In this document: in pieces, positions 33,212 through 43,623 of the stretch
Position numbering within the stretch: position 1 is the stretch's first letter
Layout: each line of letters opens with the position of its first letter
Assembly: GCA_035532115.1 (NCBI GenBank)
Contig: DATKRO010000099.1
Span: 18,454 to 82,453, forward strand
Reading direction: 5' to 3'
Source: Acaudatibacter sp035532115
GTDB taxonomy: Bacteria > Pseudomonadota > Alphaproteobacteria > Caulobacterales > Caulobacteraceae
Length of the DNA stretch: 64,000 bases
Notes under the pieces: model-generated
Told to the model about the DNA's origin: nothing
Databases searched by the model: none
The model's input: only the letters and a program-made list of their open reading frames with translations
Translations under genes and position numbers: made by a program

Positions 33212-36160
33212 ATGGCGGACGACGCTGGACGGCTGAGCCAGGCCCTGGCCGAGACCTCGTTCCTTTATGGCGGCAACGCCGGCTTCGTGGAGGATCTGCA
33301 CGCCAAATGGGCGGCCGATCCAGACTCGGTGGAACCGTCCTGGCGCGCCTTCTTCGCCTCGCTGCGCGACCGCGTCGACGAGGTCGTCAAGGCGAACGCG
33401 CCGCCATCCTGGGCGCCGCCGCCGACGGACTCGCCCCGACCCGACTGGGTGTCGGCGATCGATGGCCTCTGGCCGGCGGTGGGGGCCAAGCTGGAGACCA
33501 GGATCGGTCAGACGCGGCCGGCGGCGAGCCCGGACGAGGTGCGCGCCCGCACCCTGGATTCGCTGCGCGCCATCATGATGATCCGCGCCTACCGCATGCG
33601 CGGCCACCTCAAGGCCAATCTCGATCCCCTGGGGCTGGCGACGCCGCAGGGCGACGCCACTGAACTCGACCCGGCCACCTACGGCTTCGCAGAAGCCGAC
33701 TACGAGCGGCCGATCTTCCTCGACTACGTGCTCGGCCTCGAAAGCGCGACCCTGCGCGAGATCCTGGCCATCCTCAAGCGCACCTACTGCGGCAACGTGG
33801 GCGTGCAATACATGCACATCACCGACCCGACCGAGAAGGCCTGGCTGCAACAGCGCATCGAGGGCCGCGACAAGGAGATCGTCTTCACCCGCGAGGGCAA
33901 AGTCGCCATCCTGAAGAAGCTCATCGAGGCCGAGGGGTTCGAGAAGTTCCTCCACAAGCGCTTCCCCGGCACCAAGCGCTTCGGTCTCGACGGCGCGGAG
34001 GCGATCGTCCCGGCCCTGGAGCAGATCATCAAGCGCGGCGGCGCGCTCGGCGTGAAGGACATCGTCATCGGCATGCCGCACCGCGGTCGCCTCAACGTGC
34101 TGGCCGCGGTGATGGGCAAGCCCTACCGGGTGATCTTCTGCGAGTTCCAGGGCGGCTCGTCGCTGCCGTCGGACGTGGAGGGCTCGGGCGACGTCAAGTA
34201 TCACCTGGGCGCCTCGTCCAACCGCGAGTTCGACGCCAACATCGTCCACCTGTCGCTGACCGCCAATCCCAGCCACCTGGAGATCGTCAATCCGGTGGTG
34301 CTGGGCAAGGCCAGGGCCAAACAGGCCTTCACCTTGCGCGAGAATCCCACCGCCGGGCGCAGCCACGTGCTGCCGTTGCTGCTGCACGGCGACGCCGCCT
34401 TCGCCGGGCAGGGCGTGATCGCCGAGTGCTTCAACCTGATGGGCGTGAAGGGCTACCGCACCGGCGGCGCCGTGCACTTCATCGTCAACAACCAGATCGG
34501 CTTCACCACCAGCCCGCGCTATTCCCGCACCAGCCCCTATCCTTCCGACACCGCGCTGATGGTCGAGGCGCCGATCTTCCACGCCAACGGCGACGATCCG
34601 GAGGCGGTGGTCTATGCGGCCAAGATCGCCACCGAGTATCGCCAGCAGTTCGGCAAGGACGTCGTCATCGACATGTTCTGCTATCGCCGCTTCGGTCACA
34701 ACGAGGGCGACGATCCGACGATGACCCAGCCGCTGATGTACCTCGCCATCAAGCATCATCCGGCGACGCGCGAACTCTACGCCCAGCGCCTCGTCGACGA
34801 GGGGGTGATCACGGCGGACGAACTCGCTGGCTTCCTCTCCGAGTTCGACGCCTACCTCGACGAGGAGTTCGAGGCCGGCAAGTCCTACCACGCCGACAAG
34901 GCCGATTGGCTGGACGGCAAATGGGCAGGCCTGAGCCAGGAGAACGACGAACGCCGCGGCGATACCGCCGTGCCGCTGCAGAAGCTGCGCGATCTGGGCC
35001 TGAAGTTCACCACTCTGCCCGAGCGGCTCGACGTCCACAAGACGGTGCGCCGGGTGATCGAGAACCGCCGCCACGCCATCGAGAGCGGCCAGAACATTGA
35101 CTGGGCCACCGGCGAGCATCTCGCCTTCGCCACCCTCCTGGATCAGGGCTGTGCGGTGCGGCTCTCCGGTCAGGACAGCGTGCGCGGCACCTTCACCCAG
35201 CGTCACGGCGCCATCGTCGACCAGACCACCGAGGAGCGCTACGTCCCGCTCGCCAACCTGAGACCGGGTCAGGCGCACGTCGAACTGCTGGACTCGGCGC
35301 TGTCGGAAGAGGCGGTGCTGGGCTTCGAGTACGGCTTCTCGCTCACCGATCCCAATACCCTGACGCTCTGGGAAGCCCAGTTCGGCGACTTCGCGAACGG
35401 CGCCCAGGTCGTCATCGACCAGTTCATCTCGTCTGGCGAGCGCAAATGGCTGCGCATGTCCGGGCTCGTCATGCTGCTGCCGCACGGCTACGAAGGCCAG
35501 GGGCCGGAGCACTCCTCGGCCCGGCTGGAGCGCTATCTGCAGCTCTGTGCGGAAGACAACATCCAGGTGGCCTACTGTTCGACGCCCGCCAACTACTTCC
35601 ACGTCCTGCGCCGCCAGCTGATGCGGGACTATCGCAAGCCGCTGATCGCGATGACGCCCAAGAGCCTGCTGCGCCACAAGATGGCGGTGTCGAGCCTCGC
35701 CGATTTCGCCGAGGGTTCGGCGTTCCACCGCGTGCTGCACGACGACGCCGAGCACGGCCGCAACACCAGCGTGCGCCTCGTCCCCGACGCCAAGGTGCGG
35801 CGGGTGATCCTCTGCTCGGGCAAGGTCTATTACGACCTCCTCGACGAGCGCGAGAAGCGCGGCATCGACGATGTCTATCTGATGCGGCTCGAACAATTCT
35901 ATCCCTGGCCGGTGAAATCGCTGACCACCGAACTGTCGCGCTTCGCCGGCGCCGAACTCGTCTGGTGCCAGGAGGAACCGAAGAACATGGGCGGCTGGAC
36001 CTTCGTCGATCCGTGGCTGGAGCTGACCCTCGCCAAGATGAAGATCGCCGCCAGGCGCGCCCGCTACGTCGGCCGTCCCGCCTCGGCCTCGACCGCGGCC
36101 GGGCTGATGAGCCGGCACATGAAGGAGTTGCAGACCTTCCTGGCCCAGGCCTTCGCGTGA
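33212..36160 (+). CDS. sucA: 2-Oxoglutarate dehydrogenase E1 component
   Basis: A 982-residue thiamine diphosphate enzyme that decarboxylates 2-oxoglutarate and passes the succinyl group to E2. It opens with TSFLYGGNAGFVEDLHAKW, the E2-binding N-terminus of SucA proteins, and contains DIVIGMPHRGRLNVLA, the ThDP/metal segment GDAAFAGQGVIAECFNL, IVNNQIGFTT, and the C-terminal GYEGQGPEHSSARLER. Length matches the family. It is followed 22 bases later by sucB. Confidence 0.96.
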   Translation: MADDAGRLSQALAETSFLYGGNAGFVEDLHAKWAADPDSVEPSWRAFFASLRDRVDEVVKANAPPSWAPPPTDSPRPDWVSAIDGLWPAVGAKLETRIGQTRPAASPDEVRARTLDSLRAIMMIRAYRMRGHLKANLDPLGLATPQGDATELDPATYGFAEADYERPIFLDYVLGLESATLREILAILKRTYCGNVGVQYMHITDPTEKAWLQQRIEGRDKEIVFTREGKVAILKKLIEAEGFEKFLHKRFPGTKRFGLDGAEAIVPALEQIIKRGGALGVKDIVIGMPHRGRLNVLAAVMGKPYRVIFCEFQGGSSLPSDVEGSGDVKYHLGASSNREFDANIVHLSLTANPSHLEIVNPVVLGKARAKQAFTLRENPTAGRSHVLPLLLHGDAAFAGQGVIAECFNLMGVKGYRTGGAVHFIVNNQIGFTTSPRYSRTSPYPSDTALMVEAPIFHANGDDPEAVVYAAKIATEYRQQFGKDVVIDMFCYRRFGHNEGDDPTMTQPLMYLAIKHHPATRELYAQRLVDEGVITADELAGFLSEFDAYLDEEFEAGKSYHADKADWLDGKWAGLSQENDERRGDTAVPLQKLRDLGLKFTTLPERLDVHKTVRRVIENRRHAIESGQNIDWATGEHLAFATLLDQGCAVRLSGQDSVRGTFTQRHGAIVDQTTEERYVPLANLRPGQAHVELLDSALSEEAVLGFEYGFSLTDPNTLTLWEAQFGDFANGAQVVIDQFISSGERKWLRMSGLVMLLPHGYEGQGPEHSSARLERYLQLCAEDNIQVAYCSTPANYFHVLRRQLMRDYRKPLIAMTPKSLLRHKMAVSSLADFAEGSAFHRVLHDDAEHGRNTSVRLVPDAKVRRVILCSGKVYYDLLDEREKRGIDDVYLMRLEQFYPWPVKSLTTELSRFAGAELVWCQEEPKNMGGWTFVDPWLELTLAKMKIAARRARYVGRPASASTAAGLMSRHMKELQTFLAQAFA

Positions 36161-36182
36161 CGGTTCGGCAAGGAGGCCGGCG

Positions 36183-37454
36183 ATGACCGACATCATGACT
36201 CCGACGCTCGGCGAATCCGTCACCGAGGCCACCGTGGCGCGCTGGGCCAAGCGGCCGGGCGAGGCTGTGCGCAAGGACGAGGTTCTGGTGGAGTTGGAGA
36301 CCGACAAGGTGAACCTGGAGGTCGCCGCCGCCGAGGACGGGGTCCTGGCCGACATCGCCGCCGAGGAAGGGGCCACCGTCGAGCCGGGCCAGCTGCTGGG
36401 CCGCCTCGAAGCGGCGGGCGCGGCGCCCGCGAAAGCCAGGGCGCCCGCCAAATCGGTCGAGGTCGCCGCCGCGGCGGCGCCGGCGGGCGAAGCGCAACCC
36501 GAACCGCGTGCCGCCGCGCCGCCGCCGCGAACCGGACCGGTCCCGGATCTGGCGCCCGCCGCGGCGGCGCGTCCGCCGGCGCCCTCGGCCCAGCGGATCA
36601 TCGCCGAGAACCAGCTGGACCCCGCGGCCATCGAAGGATCGGGACGGCAGGGTCAGATCACCAAGGGCGACGCCCTGGCCACGCTGGCGGCGCGCGCAGC
36701 CAGTCCCCCGCCCTCGTCGCCTTCGCCCAACGCGCCTGCGCCCCGCCCCGCCGCCGAGCGCGAGGAGCGGGTGCGCATGACCCGGCTGCGCCAGACCATC
36801 GCCCGGCGCCTGAAGGAGGCCCAGGCGACGGCCGCCATGCTGACCACCTTCAACGAGGTCGACATGGGTGCGGTGATGGCGCTCAGGAACCAGTACAAGG
36901 ACGCGTTCGAGAAGCGCCATGGCGTGCGGCTCGGCTTCATGAGCTTCTTCGTCAAAGCCTGCATCGCCGCCTTGAAGGAGGTTCCGGCGGTGAACGCCGA
37001 GATCGACGGGACCGATCTCATCTACAAGAACCACTACGACATCGGCGTCGCCGTCGGCACGGACCGCGGCCTCGTGGTGCCCGTGGTGCGCGACGCCGAC
37101 GCGATGAACCTGGCGCAGATCGAAAAGGCGATCGGCGAGCTCGGACGAAAAGCGCGCGACGGCGCCCTGGCGCTCGATGATCTGCAAGGCGGCACCTTCA
37201 GCATCTCCAACGGCGGCGTCTATGGTTCGCTGATGTCGACGCCGATCCTGAACCTGCCCCAGTCCGGCATTCTGGGCATGCACAAGATCCAGGACCGTCC
37301 CATGGCCGTCGGCGGCCAGGTGGCGATACGGCCGATGATGTATCTGGCGCTTTCCTACGATCACCGCGTCGTCGACGGCCAGGGTGCGGTGACCTTCCTC
37401 GTCAAGGTCAAGGAGCACGTCGAGGATCCGCAGCGGCTGCTGCTGGATCTTTGA
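36183..37454 (+). CDS. sucB: Dihydrolipoyl succinyltransferase (E2 of 2-oxoglutarate dehydrogenase)
   Basis: A 423-residue E2. The lipoyl domain (residues 1-75) carries the lipoylated lysine in VELETDKVNLEV. An Ala/Pro linker follows, then the E1/E3-binding domain (PSAQRIIAENQLDPAAIEGS) and the catalytic domain with SYDHRVVDGQGAV (active-site His and Asp). The single lipoyl domain fits SucB. It has a strong ribosome site (AAGGAGG) before ATG 36183. The complex assembles with SucA and with LpdA, encoded about 1.1 kb downstream. Confidence 0.95.
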   Translation: MTDIMTPTLGESVTEATVARWAKRPGEAVRKDEVLVELETDKVNLEVAAAEDGVLADIAAEEGATVEPGQLLGRLEAAGAAPAKARAPAKSVEVAAAAAPAGEAQPEPRAAAPPPRTGPVPDLAPAAAARPPAPSAQRIIAENQLDPAAIEGSGRQGQITKGDALATLAARAASPPPSSPSPNAPAPRPAAEREERVRMTRLRQTIARRLKEAQATAAMLTTFNEVDMGAVMALRNQYKDAFEKRHGVRLGFMSFFVKACIAALKEVPAVNAEIDGTDLIYKNHYDIGVAVGTDRGLVVPVVRDADAMNLAQIEKAIGELGRKARDGALALDDLQGGTFSISNGGVYGSLMSTPILNLPQSGILGMHKIQDRPMAVGGQVAIRPMMYLALSYDHRVVDGQGAVTFLVKVKEHVEDPQRLLLDL

Positions 37455-37467
37455 GGAGCGCCCGCAG

Positions 37468-37818
37468 GTGGGCCTCGCGATCGTCACCCGCATACCGAGC
37501 TACGCCGAGGCCCAGATCGCCGCCGGCGCGCTGCGCTCGGCCGGCATCGCCGCGGAAGTGTTCGACGGCGCCTTCGGCCAGATCGAGGCGCCCGTCGTCC
37601 AGGCGCTCGGCGGCTTCCGCGTCATGGCGCCCGAGCATGAGATCATCGCCGCGCGCGATATATTGAGAGCGCTGCAGTCGGGCCCCGGGCTCGGCGAGGC
37701 GGGCGATCATCCGGAACGGCCGTCCGCCGATGTCTGGCCCAGAGCCCCGGCGCTGCCGGCCTGGCGCCGCTGGCTGTCCGCCGCCGCCGCGCGCTTCGCC
37801 CGGCGAGCGGTCCGGTGA
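37468..37818 (+). CDS. DUF2007-like small protein
   Basis: A 116-residue protein starting at GTG 37468, 13 bases after sucB. The first 70 residues (VTRIPSYAEAQIAAGALRSA, GIAAEVFDGAFGQIEAP) match the DUF2007 ferredoxin-like domain, often called a putative signal-transducing protein. The C-terminal part is proline-, alanine- and arginine-rich. Its place immediately after sucB suggests co-transcription with the TCA genes; the function is unknown. Confidence 0.7.
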   Translation: MGLAIVTRIPSYAEAQIAAGALRSAGIAAEVFDGAFGQIEAPVVQALGGFRVMAPEHEIIAARDILRALQSGPGLGEAGDHPERPSADVWPRAPALPAWRRWLSAAAARFARRAVR

Positions 37819-37844
37819 GCGGCTTGCGCCGGAGCGCTGCGAGC

Positions 37845-37867
37845 CGTATCTACCACCCGTAGATACG
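37845..37867. promoter_or_regulatory. Operator-like palindrome of the vapBC operon
   Basis: Perfect 9-base arms CGTATCTAC (37845-37853) and GTAGATACG (37859-37867) with a 5-base spacer, ending ten bases before the vapB ATG. AbrB-type antitoxins bind such sites with their toxin to repress their own operon. The position next to the start codon supports that role. Confidence 0.65.
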
Positions 37868-37877
37868 AGGTTGGCTG

Positions 37878-38117
37878 ATGTCGGTTTCGCGCGCCAAGCT
37901 GTTCAACCATGGCGGCAGCCAGGCCGTACGACTCCCCAAGGAATTCCGCTTCCAAGGCAAGGAGGTCGCGATCCGCAAGGAAGGAGATCGCGTGATCCTG
38001 GAGCCGGTGGCCCGTGACATGAAGGCCTTCTGGGCCGAGATCGACCGCATTCGGGGAGACGCGATCTTGCACGCGCCCGAAGACCCGCCAGCCGAAGATC
38101 CCGGCACGTCCTGGTGA
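37878..38117 (+). CDS. vapB: VapB-type antitoxin (AbrB/MazE fold)
   Basis: A 79-residue protein. Residues 1-45 form an AbrB-like swapped-hairpin DNA-binding domain: AKLFNHGGSQAVRLPKEFRF is the typical VapB sequence, followed by VAIRKEGDRVILEPV. The acidic C-terminal tail would wrap around and inhibit VapC. It overlaps vapC by four bases (GTGA). A perfect palindrome directly upstream is the probable autoregulatory site. Confidence 0.92.
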   Translation: MSVSRAKLFNHGGSQAVRLPKEFRFQGKEVAIRKEGDRVILEPVARDMKAFWAEIDRIRGDAILHAPEDPPAEDPGTSW

Positions 38118-38530
38118 CGCTCAGCCTCGACACCAATGCGCTGATCGAGATCGCCAACGGGCGCGCGCGGGTTCGGGCCGCCTTCGAAACCGCGAACCAA
38201 ACCGGCGAAGAGATGGTCGTCTGCGTCCTGGTTGCTCACGAGCTGCGATTCGGGGCGCGATTCAGCCGTCGCGAGTCGGAGATTCGCACTGCGGAGGCTG
38301 TCTTGGCCGGATTGCCGATCATTCCTTTCACGGCAGAGGACGCAAATGGGGCGACCGATGTCAGGCTCGCTCTCGAGCGCATCGGGCGGCGGATCGGCGC
38401 CATGGATATGCTCATCGCCGGGCAGGCCTTCAGCCGCGGCTGGTCCATCGTGACGGCCAACGTGCACGAGTTCGGTCGCATCGAGGGTCTCGACGTCATC
38501 GACTGGAGCGCCGACGCCGAAAGCGCCTGA
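38114..38530 (+). CDS. vapC: VapC-type PIN-domain ribonuclease toxin
   Basis: A 138-residue PIN-domain protein. Acidic residues for metal binding are D6 (LSLDTNALIE), E43 (VAHELRFGAR) and the Asp in GAMDMLIAGQA, with TANVHEFGRIEGL as the C-terminal motif. It would cleave tRNA or rRNA when freed from VapB. The start is GTG 38114, overlapping the vapB stop. All key residues are present, so the pair is probably functional. It lies between the sucB unit and lpdA. Confidence 0.93.
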   Translation: MTLSLDTNALIEIANGRARVRAAFETANQTGEEMVVCVLVAHELRFGARFSRRESEIRTAEAVLAGLPIIPFTAEDANGATDVRLALERIGRRIGAMDMLIAGQAFSRGWSIVTANVHEFGRIEGLDVIDWSADAESA

Positions 38531-38583
38531 CCTTCGCGGGCGCAGCGCCTATATCCGGCCGCAAGCTGGGTGCGGAGCAAGGC

Positions 38584-39981
<1,398 letters not shown>

Positions 39982-40035
39982 CCGCCGCGAGGTGATGGTC
40001 GCCTGGATGCCGCGAAAAGCGTGGGAACGAGAGCC

Positions 40036-40941
40036 ATGGCCGACCTGAGAGACCCAGAGATCCGAGCGCTGCGCGACGCCATGGCGGCGTTCGCGCCACC
40101 GCCCGACGCGCCGAAGTCCACCTGGCCAGAGCGGCGCGCCGGCATCGACGCCATGGGCGCGGCGGCCCAGCTGCCAGACGGGTGCGAGGTGGCGCCGATC
40201 GCGCTGGGCGGCGTTGCGGCCGAGCGGATCGCTCCGAAAGGCGCGGATGCGACCCGCGCCATCTTCTATCTTCACGGCGGCGGCTACTGCATTGGCGGCT
40301 GCGCCAGTCATCGGGGCTGGGTCGCCAGAACGGCGGCCGCGGCTGGCGCCACCGCCTTCAACATCGACTACCGGCTGGCGCCCGAGCATCCGTTTCCGGC
40401 CGCGGTCGACGACGCCCTGGCCGCCTGGCGCGCCTTGCTTGCCGAAGGGCGGGATCCGGGCCGTACGATCATCGGCGGCGACAGCGCTGGCGGAGGCCTG
40501 GCGGTGGCGACGGCCGTGGCGGCGCGCGCAGCCGGCCTGCCGTTGCCAGCCGGCCTGCACCTGGTCAGCCCCTGGGCCAACCTCGCCAACGAGGGCGCCG
40601 CCTACCAGGCCAAGGGCGAGACCGACTTCATCATCACGCAAGCCGGCATCGATGAGTTCGCCTCCACCTATCTTGCTGGCGGCGACCCCAGGTCCGCCCT
40701 CGCCTCGCCGGTGCTGGCCGACCTCTCGGGCCTGCCGCCGATGCTGATCCAGGTCGGCTCGGAGGAAGTCCTGATGTCCGACTCCACGATGCTGGCCGAG
40801 AGGGCCGGCCTGGCGCGCGTGGACGTGACCCTGCGCATCTGGCCAGACATGGTGCACATCTGGCCGTTCTTCGCGCAGCTCAGCGCCGGGGCGCGCGCCA
40901 TCGCCGAGGCGGCCGCCTGGATCACGGCGCGCGCGCCCTGA
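40036..40941 (+). CDS. Alpha/beta hydrolase, hormone-sensitive-lipase-like esterase
   Basis: A 301-residue esterase of the HSL family. The oxyanion motif HGGGY appears in IFYLHGGGYCIGGC, and the nucleophile elbow is GGDSAGGGLA. The acid and base would be in VGSEEVLMSDS and MVHIWPFF. It hydrolyses short- to medium-chain esters; the true substrate is unknown. Start: ATG 40036 with a weak GGGA/GAGA upstream. It is convergent with xerC, four bases apart. Confidence 0.88.
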   Translation: MADLRDPEIRALRDAMAAFAPPPDAPKSTWPERRAGIDAMGAAAQLPDGCEVAPIALGGVAAERIAPKGADATRAIFYLHGGGYCIGGCASHRGWVARTAAAAGATAFNIDYRLAPEHPFPAAVDDALAAWRALLAEGRDPGRTIIGGDSAGGGLAVATAVAARAAGLPLPAGLHLVSPWANLANEGAAYQAKGETDFIITQAGIDEFASTYLAGGDPRSALASPVLADLSGLPPMLIQVGSEEVLMSDSTMLAERAGLARVDVTLRIWPDMVHIWPFFAQLSAGARAIAEAAAWITARAP

Positions 40942-40945
40942 AGGG

Positions 40946-41878
40946 TCAGGCTTTCGGATGGGCTTTGGCGTAGGCGGCGAGCAGTCCGGCCGCGTCCACC
41001 GCCGTGTAGCGCTGGGTGGTAGACAGCGAGGCGTGGCCGAGGAGTTCCTGGATCGAGCGCAGATCTGCGCCGGCGCCGAGCAGATGCGTGGCGAAGGAGT
41101 GGCGCAGCGCGTGCGGGGTGGCGCGCTCGGAGAGGCCGAGCCGGGGCCGGAGCCGCTGCATCATTTCCTGCACCCGGCGCGCCCGCAGCGGTCCGCCGCG
41201 CGCAGCCAAGAACAGCGGCGCATCGGGCGCTAGGCTGAACGGCAGGGCGGCGAGATAGGCGTCCACGGCCTCGCGCACCGCCGCCAGCACCGGCGCCAGG
41301 CGCGTCTTCGAACCCTTGCCGAGGATGCGCAGCGATGCGCCCAGCGGCGCATCGGCGCGCCGCAAAGCCAGGGCCTCGGAAATGCGCAGGCCGCAGCCGT
41401 AGAGCAGAGTCAGCACGGCGGCGTCGCGCGCCAGCTCCCATTCGGCGCGGCCGGGATCGTCGCCGGCTTCGACGATGAGCCCGACGGCTTCGTCCTCGCT
41501 CACCGGCCGCGGCGCGCCGGGACGCACCTTCGGACCCCGCACCAGCGCCAGCGCCGGGCAGGCGACGCCAAGCCGCCGGTCCACGAAGCGGTGATAGGCG
41601 CGCACCGCCGAGAGGGCCTGCGATAGCGAGCGGGCGCTGAGCGGCCGCGCGCCGGAGCGGCGATGCGCCAGCCAGGCGCGGACATCGCCGGCGCTGAGGG
41701 CGCCGAGTTCCTCGAGACTCGACAATCCGCCCTGGTGCCGCTCCAGAAAGCCGAGGTACGACAAGACCGCCGCGCCATAGGCCTCGACGGTGCGCGGGCT
41801 GGCGCGGCGCTCGTGCGCCAGGTGCTCCAGGAAGGCGGCGAGCGCGTCCCTGGGCGCCGCAGCTACAGGATCGGCCAT
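40946..41878 (-). CDS. xerC: Tyrosine recombinase XerC
   Basis: A 310-residue site-specific recombinase. The N-terminal SAM-like core-binding domain (FLEHLAHERRASPRTVEAYG) is followed by the catalytic domain with R (YGCGLRISEALAL), HALRHSFATHLL (HxxR), the LGHASLSTTQRYT segment (His and nucleophile Tyr). With XerD it would resolve chromosome dimers at dif. It overlaps the upstream DUF484 gene by 16 bases, the standard DUF484-xerC arrangement, which favours XerC over an integrase. Confidence 0.93.
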   Translation of the reverse strand: MADPVAAAPRDALAAFLEHLAHERRASPRTVEAYGAAVLSYLGFLERHQGGLSSLEELGALSAGDVRAWLAHRRSGARPLSARSLSQALSAVRAYHRFVDRRLGVACPALALVRGPKVRPGAPRPVSEDEAVGLIVEAGDDPGRAEWELARDAAVLTLLYGCGLRISEALALRRADAPLGASLRILGKGSKTRLAPVLAAVREAVDAYLAALPFSLAPDAPLFLAARGGPLRARRVQEMMQRLRPRLGLSERATPHALRHSFATHLLGAGADLRSIQELLGHASLSTTQRYTAVDAAGLLAAYAKAHPKA

Positions 41879-42543
41879 CGCTCGGCCGTGCGTTCCACCA
41901 CCCGGGCGAGGAAGTCGACGAGTTCATGGCCCATCCGGACCGAGAACGCCGTCTCGTCGGCAGCGCCGAAGCCGAGCACGCCGCGCCGCTCCGGCGAGAA
42001 CATCCCCAGCCGGACGACGGCGACGCTGCCGATCATCGGCGCGCGATCGCCAAAAAGCCCCAGCGCCGTCGGGACCACGCCCAGGCGGGCCGAACTGGCC
42101 TCGCCCAGGACGAGGTCCGACTGGCCCTCGGCCAGGGTGCGCCAGCCTTGCGGGACCGCGCCGGGGCCCTCCAGAGCGACGACGCCCGCCACCAGGGCGA
42201 AACCGAAGCGCGCCAGTTCGTCCAGGGTGAGTGCGAGGTCGGCGTGGTCGTGCGCGCCGATCAGCGCGATCGCGGCCTGATGCGCCCGCGCCTGGGCCTC
42301 GAAGTTGGCGCGCGCGACGGCTTCGAGCCGCCGGCGGGCGCCCGTCTCCTGCCGGTGCGCCCGGGCGGCGCGCGAGAGGGCCACCGGCCCGAAGTCGACG
42401 ACGTTGGCCGCATCCACCCTGAGGCCGAGCTCCGCCAGCAGCTCGGGATCCTCGCGCAGCAGCTCCGGCCGGCGCCTCAGGAGCGCGCGAACCTCGTCGT
42501 CGCCCACCGGCGCATCGTTCCTCGCGCGCAACACATCCGACAC
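41863..42543 (-). CDS. DUF484 family protein (GAF-like)
   Basis: A 226-residue protein beginning at GTG 42543. EVRALLRRRPELLREDPELLAELGL near residue 17 is the conserved N-terminal helix pair of DUF484; a coiled stretch follows and then a GAF-like domain. The function is unknown, but the gene almost always precedes xerC. It overlaps xerC by 16 bases and is the first gene of the pair. Confidence 0.87.
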   Translation of the reverse strand: MSDVLRARNDAPVGDDEVRALLRRRPELLREDPELLAELGLRVDAANVVDFGPVALSRAARAHRQETGARRRLEAVARANFEAQARAHQAAIALIGAHDHADLALTLDELARFGFALVAGVVALEGPGAVPQGWRTLAEGQSDLVLGEASSARLGVVPTALGLFGDRAPMIGSVAVVRLGMFSPERRGVLGFGAADETAFSVRMGHELVDFLARVVERTAERWPIL

Positions 42544-42720
42544 CGCTCGCCCCCCGCAGGCGCCTTGCAGGATCGACTGCCCGATCCCCTTGCGCCCCCG
42601 CGGGGCATTTGAAGACCCGTCCCGGTTAACGCGCGCTTGCGGATGTTCCGGCGCGGATATTGCTCATGTCGCCATATTCCTGGATTAGGATCGCGGCGGG
42701 CCATCGAGGAGGGAACCCCC

Positions 42721-43557
42721 GTGGGCGCTTGGCCCTTCGACGAGCACACCGATCTCGCGCCCGCCGCCTATCTGAGCCGGGCAGGCGCGGTCTTTGCGAC
42801 CTTCGACGCCCGCACCCAGGACTCCGGCAACCTTTCCTTCGGCTTCGAGTCGGACGGCGGCCGCTGGTTCGTGAAGACCGCCGGCGATCCGGCCGACGAG
42901 GCGCCTTTCCTGCCGCACGCCGAACGGGTCGCCCTGCTCCTGAACGCGCAGCGTCTGGCGCGGTCCGTCCGCCATCCCGCGCTACCCGCCCTGCGGGGCG
43001 TCAGCCAGTGCGCCTGGGGTCCAATGCTGATTTACGATTGGGCGGCGGGCGAGCTGGTGGGAGCGCCGGCGTCGCGCCGCTCCGACCCCGAAAGCGCGTT
43101 CCAGAGGTTTCGGCGCCTGCCCGTGAAGGAGCTGACGCAGGCGATCGACACCATCCTCGACGCCCATCTGGAACTCTGCCGCGCCGGCTGGATCGCCTGT
43201 GATTTCTACGACGGCTCGATCGTTCATGACTTTTCGCACCGCAGAACCTGGCTGGTCGATCTCGACAGCTACCACCTGGGCCCGTTCACCAACGCCATGG
43301 GTCGGATGTTCGGATCGACGCGGTTCATGGCGCCGGAGGAATTCGAGCGCGGCGCCCGCATCGACGAACGCACGACGGTGTTCACGCTTGGGCGCATGAT
43401 CTCGGTGTTCCTGGGCGACGGCGATCTGGGTTCGGGCGGCTTTCGAGGAAACGAGGCTCAGTATCGAGCGATGCTGGCGGCGTGCAGCCTCGATCCGGCG
43501 GCACGGCCCCAAAGCGTCGCGAACCTGGTGGAAATGTGGGGCAGGTCCGGTTCATAG
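42721..43557 (+). CDS. Atypical serine/threonine protein kinase-like protein
   Basis: A 278-residue protein with a kinase fold. The candidate ATP lysine is in RWFVKTAG. The catalytic loop reads CDFYDGSIVHD in place of HRDxxxxN, the metal-binding loop VDLDSYHLGP replaces DFG, and GSTRFMAPEEFERG matches the APE motif of the activation segment. The family is recognisable from 'DFYDGS..DF' and 'GRMFGSTRFM', also found in Gram-positive bacteria. Whether it phosphorylates protein is unknown. GTG 42721 follows GAGGAGGGAA. Confidence 0.75.
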   Translation: MGAWPFDEHTDLAPAAYLSRAGAVFATFDARTQDSGNLSFGFESDGGRWFVKTAGDPADEAPFLPHAERVALLLNAQRLARSVRHPALPALRGVSQCAWGPMLIYDWAAGELVGAPASRRSDPESAFQRFRRLPVKELTQAIDTILDAHLELCRAGWIACDFYDGSIVHDFSHRRTWLVDLDSYHLGPFTNAMGRMFGSTRFMAPEEFERGARIDERTTVFTLGRMISVFLGDGDLGSGGFRGNEAQYRAMLAACSLDPAARPQSVANLVEMWGRSGS

Positions 43558-43623
43558 CGCCGCGGAGACATCGACGGGCAGCGCAGGGGGAGCGGCCACG
43601 GGCGGCGCCATGATCAGCATTCG

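Noticed and set aside
33131..36631. An 1,166-codon open frame on the minus strand across sucA.
   Set aside because: It is the exact antisense of the clear sucA gene; the long opening is a side effect of high GC and codon bias, and the translation shows no family.
40946..41878. The tyrosine recombinase as a phage or island integrase.
   Set aside because: Its overlap with DUF484 and its size are those of housekeeping xerC; no tRNA, att site or phage gene is near.
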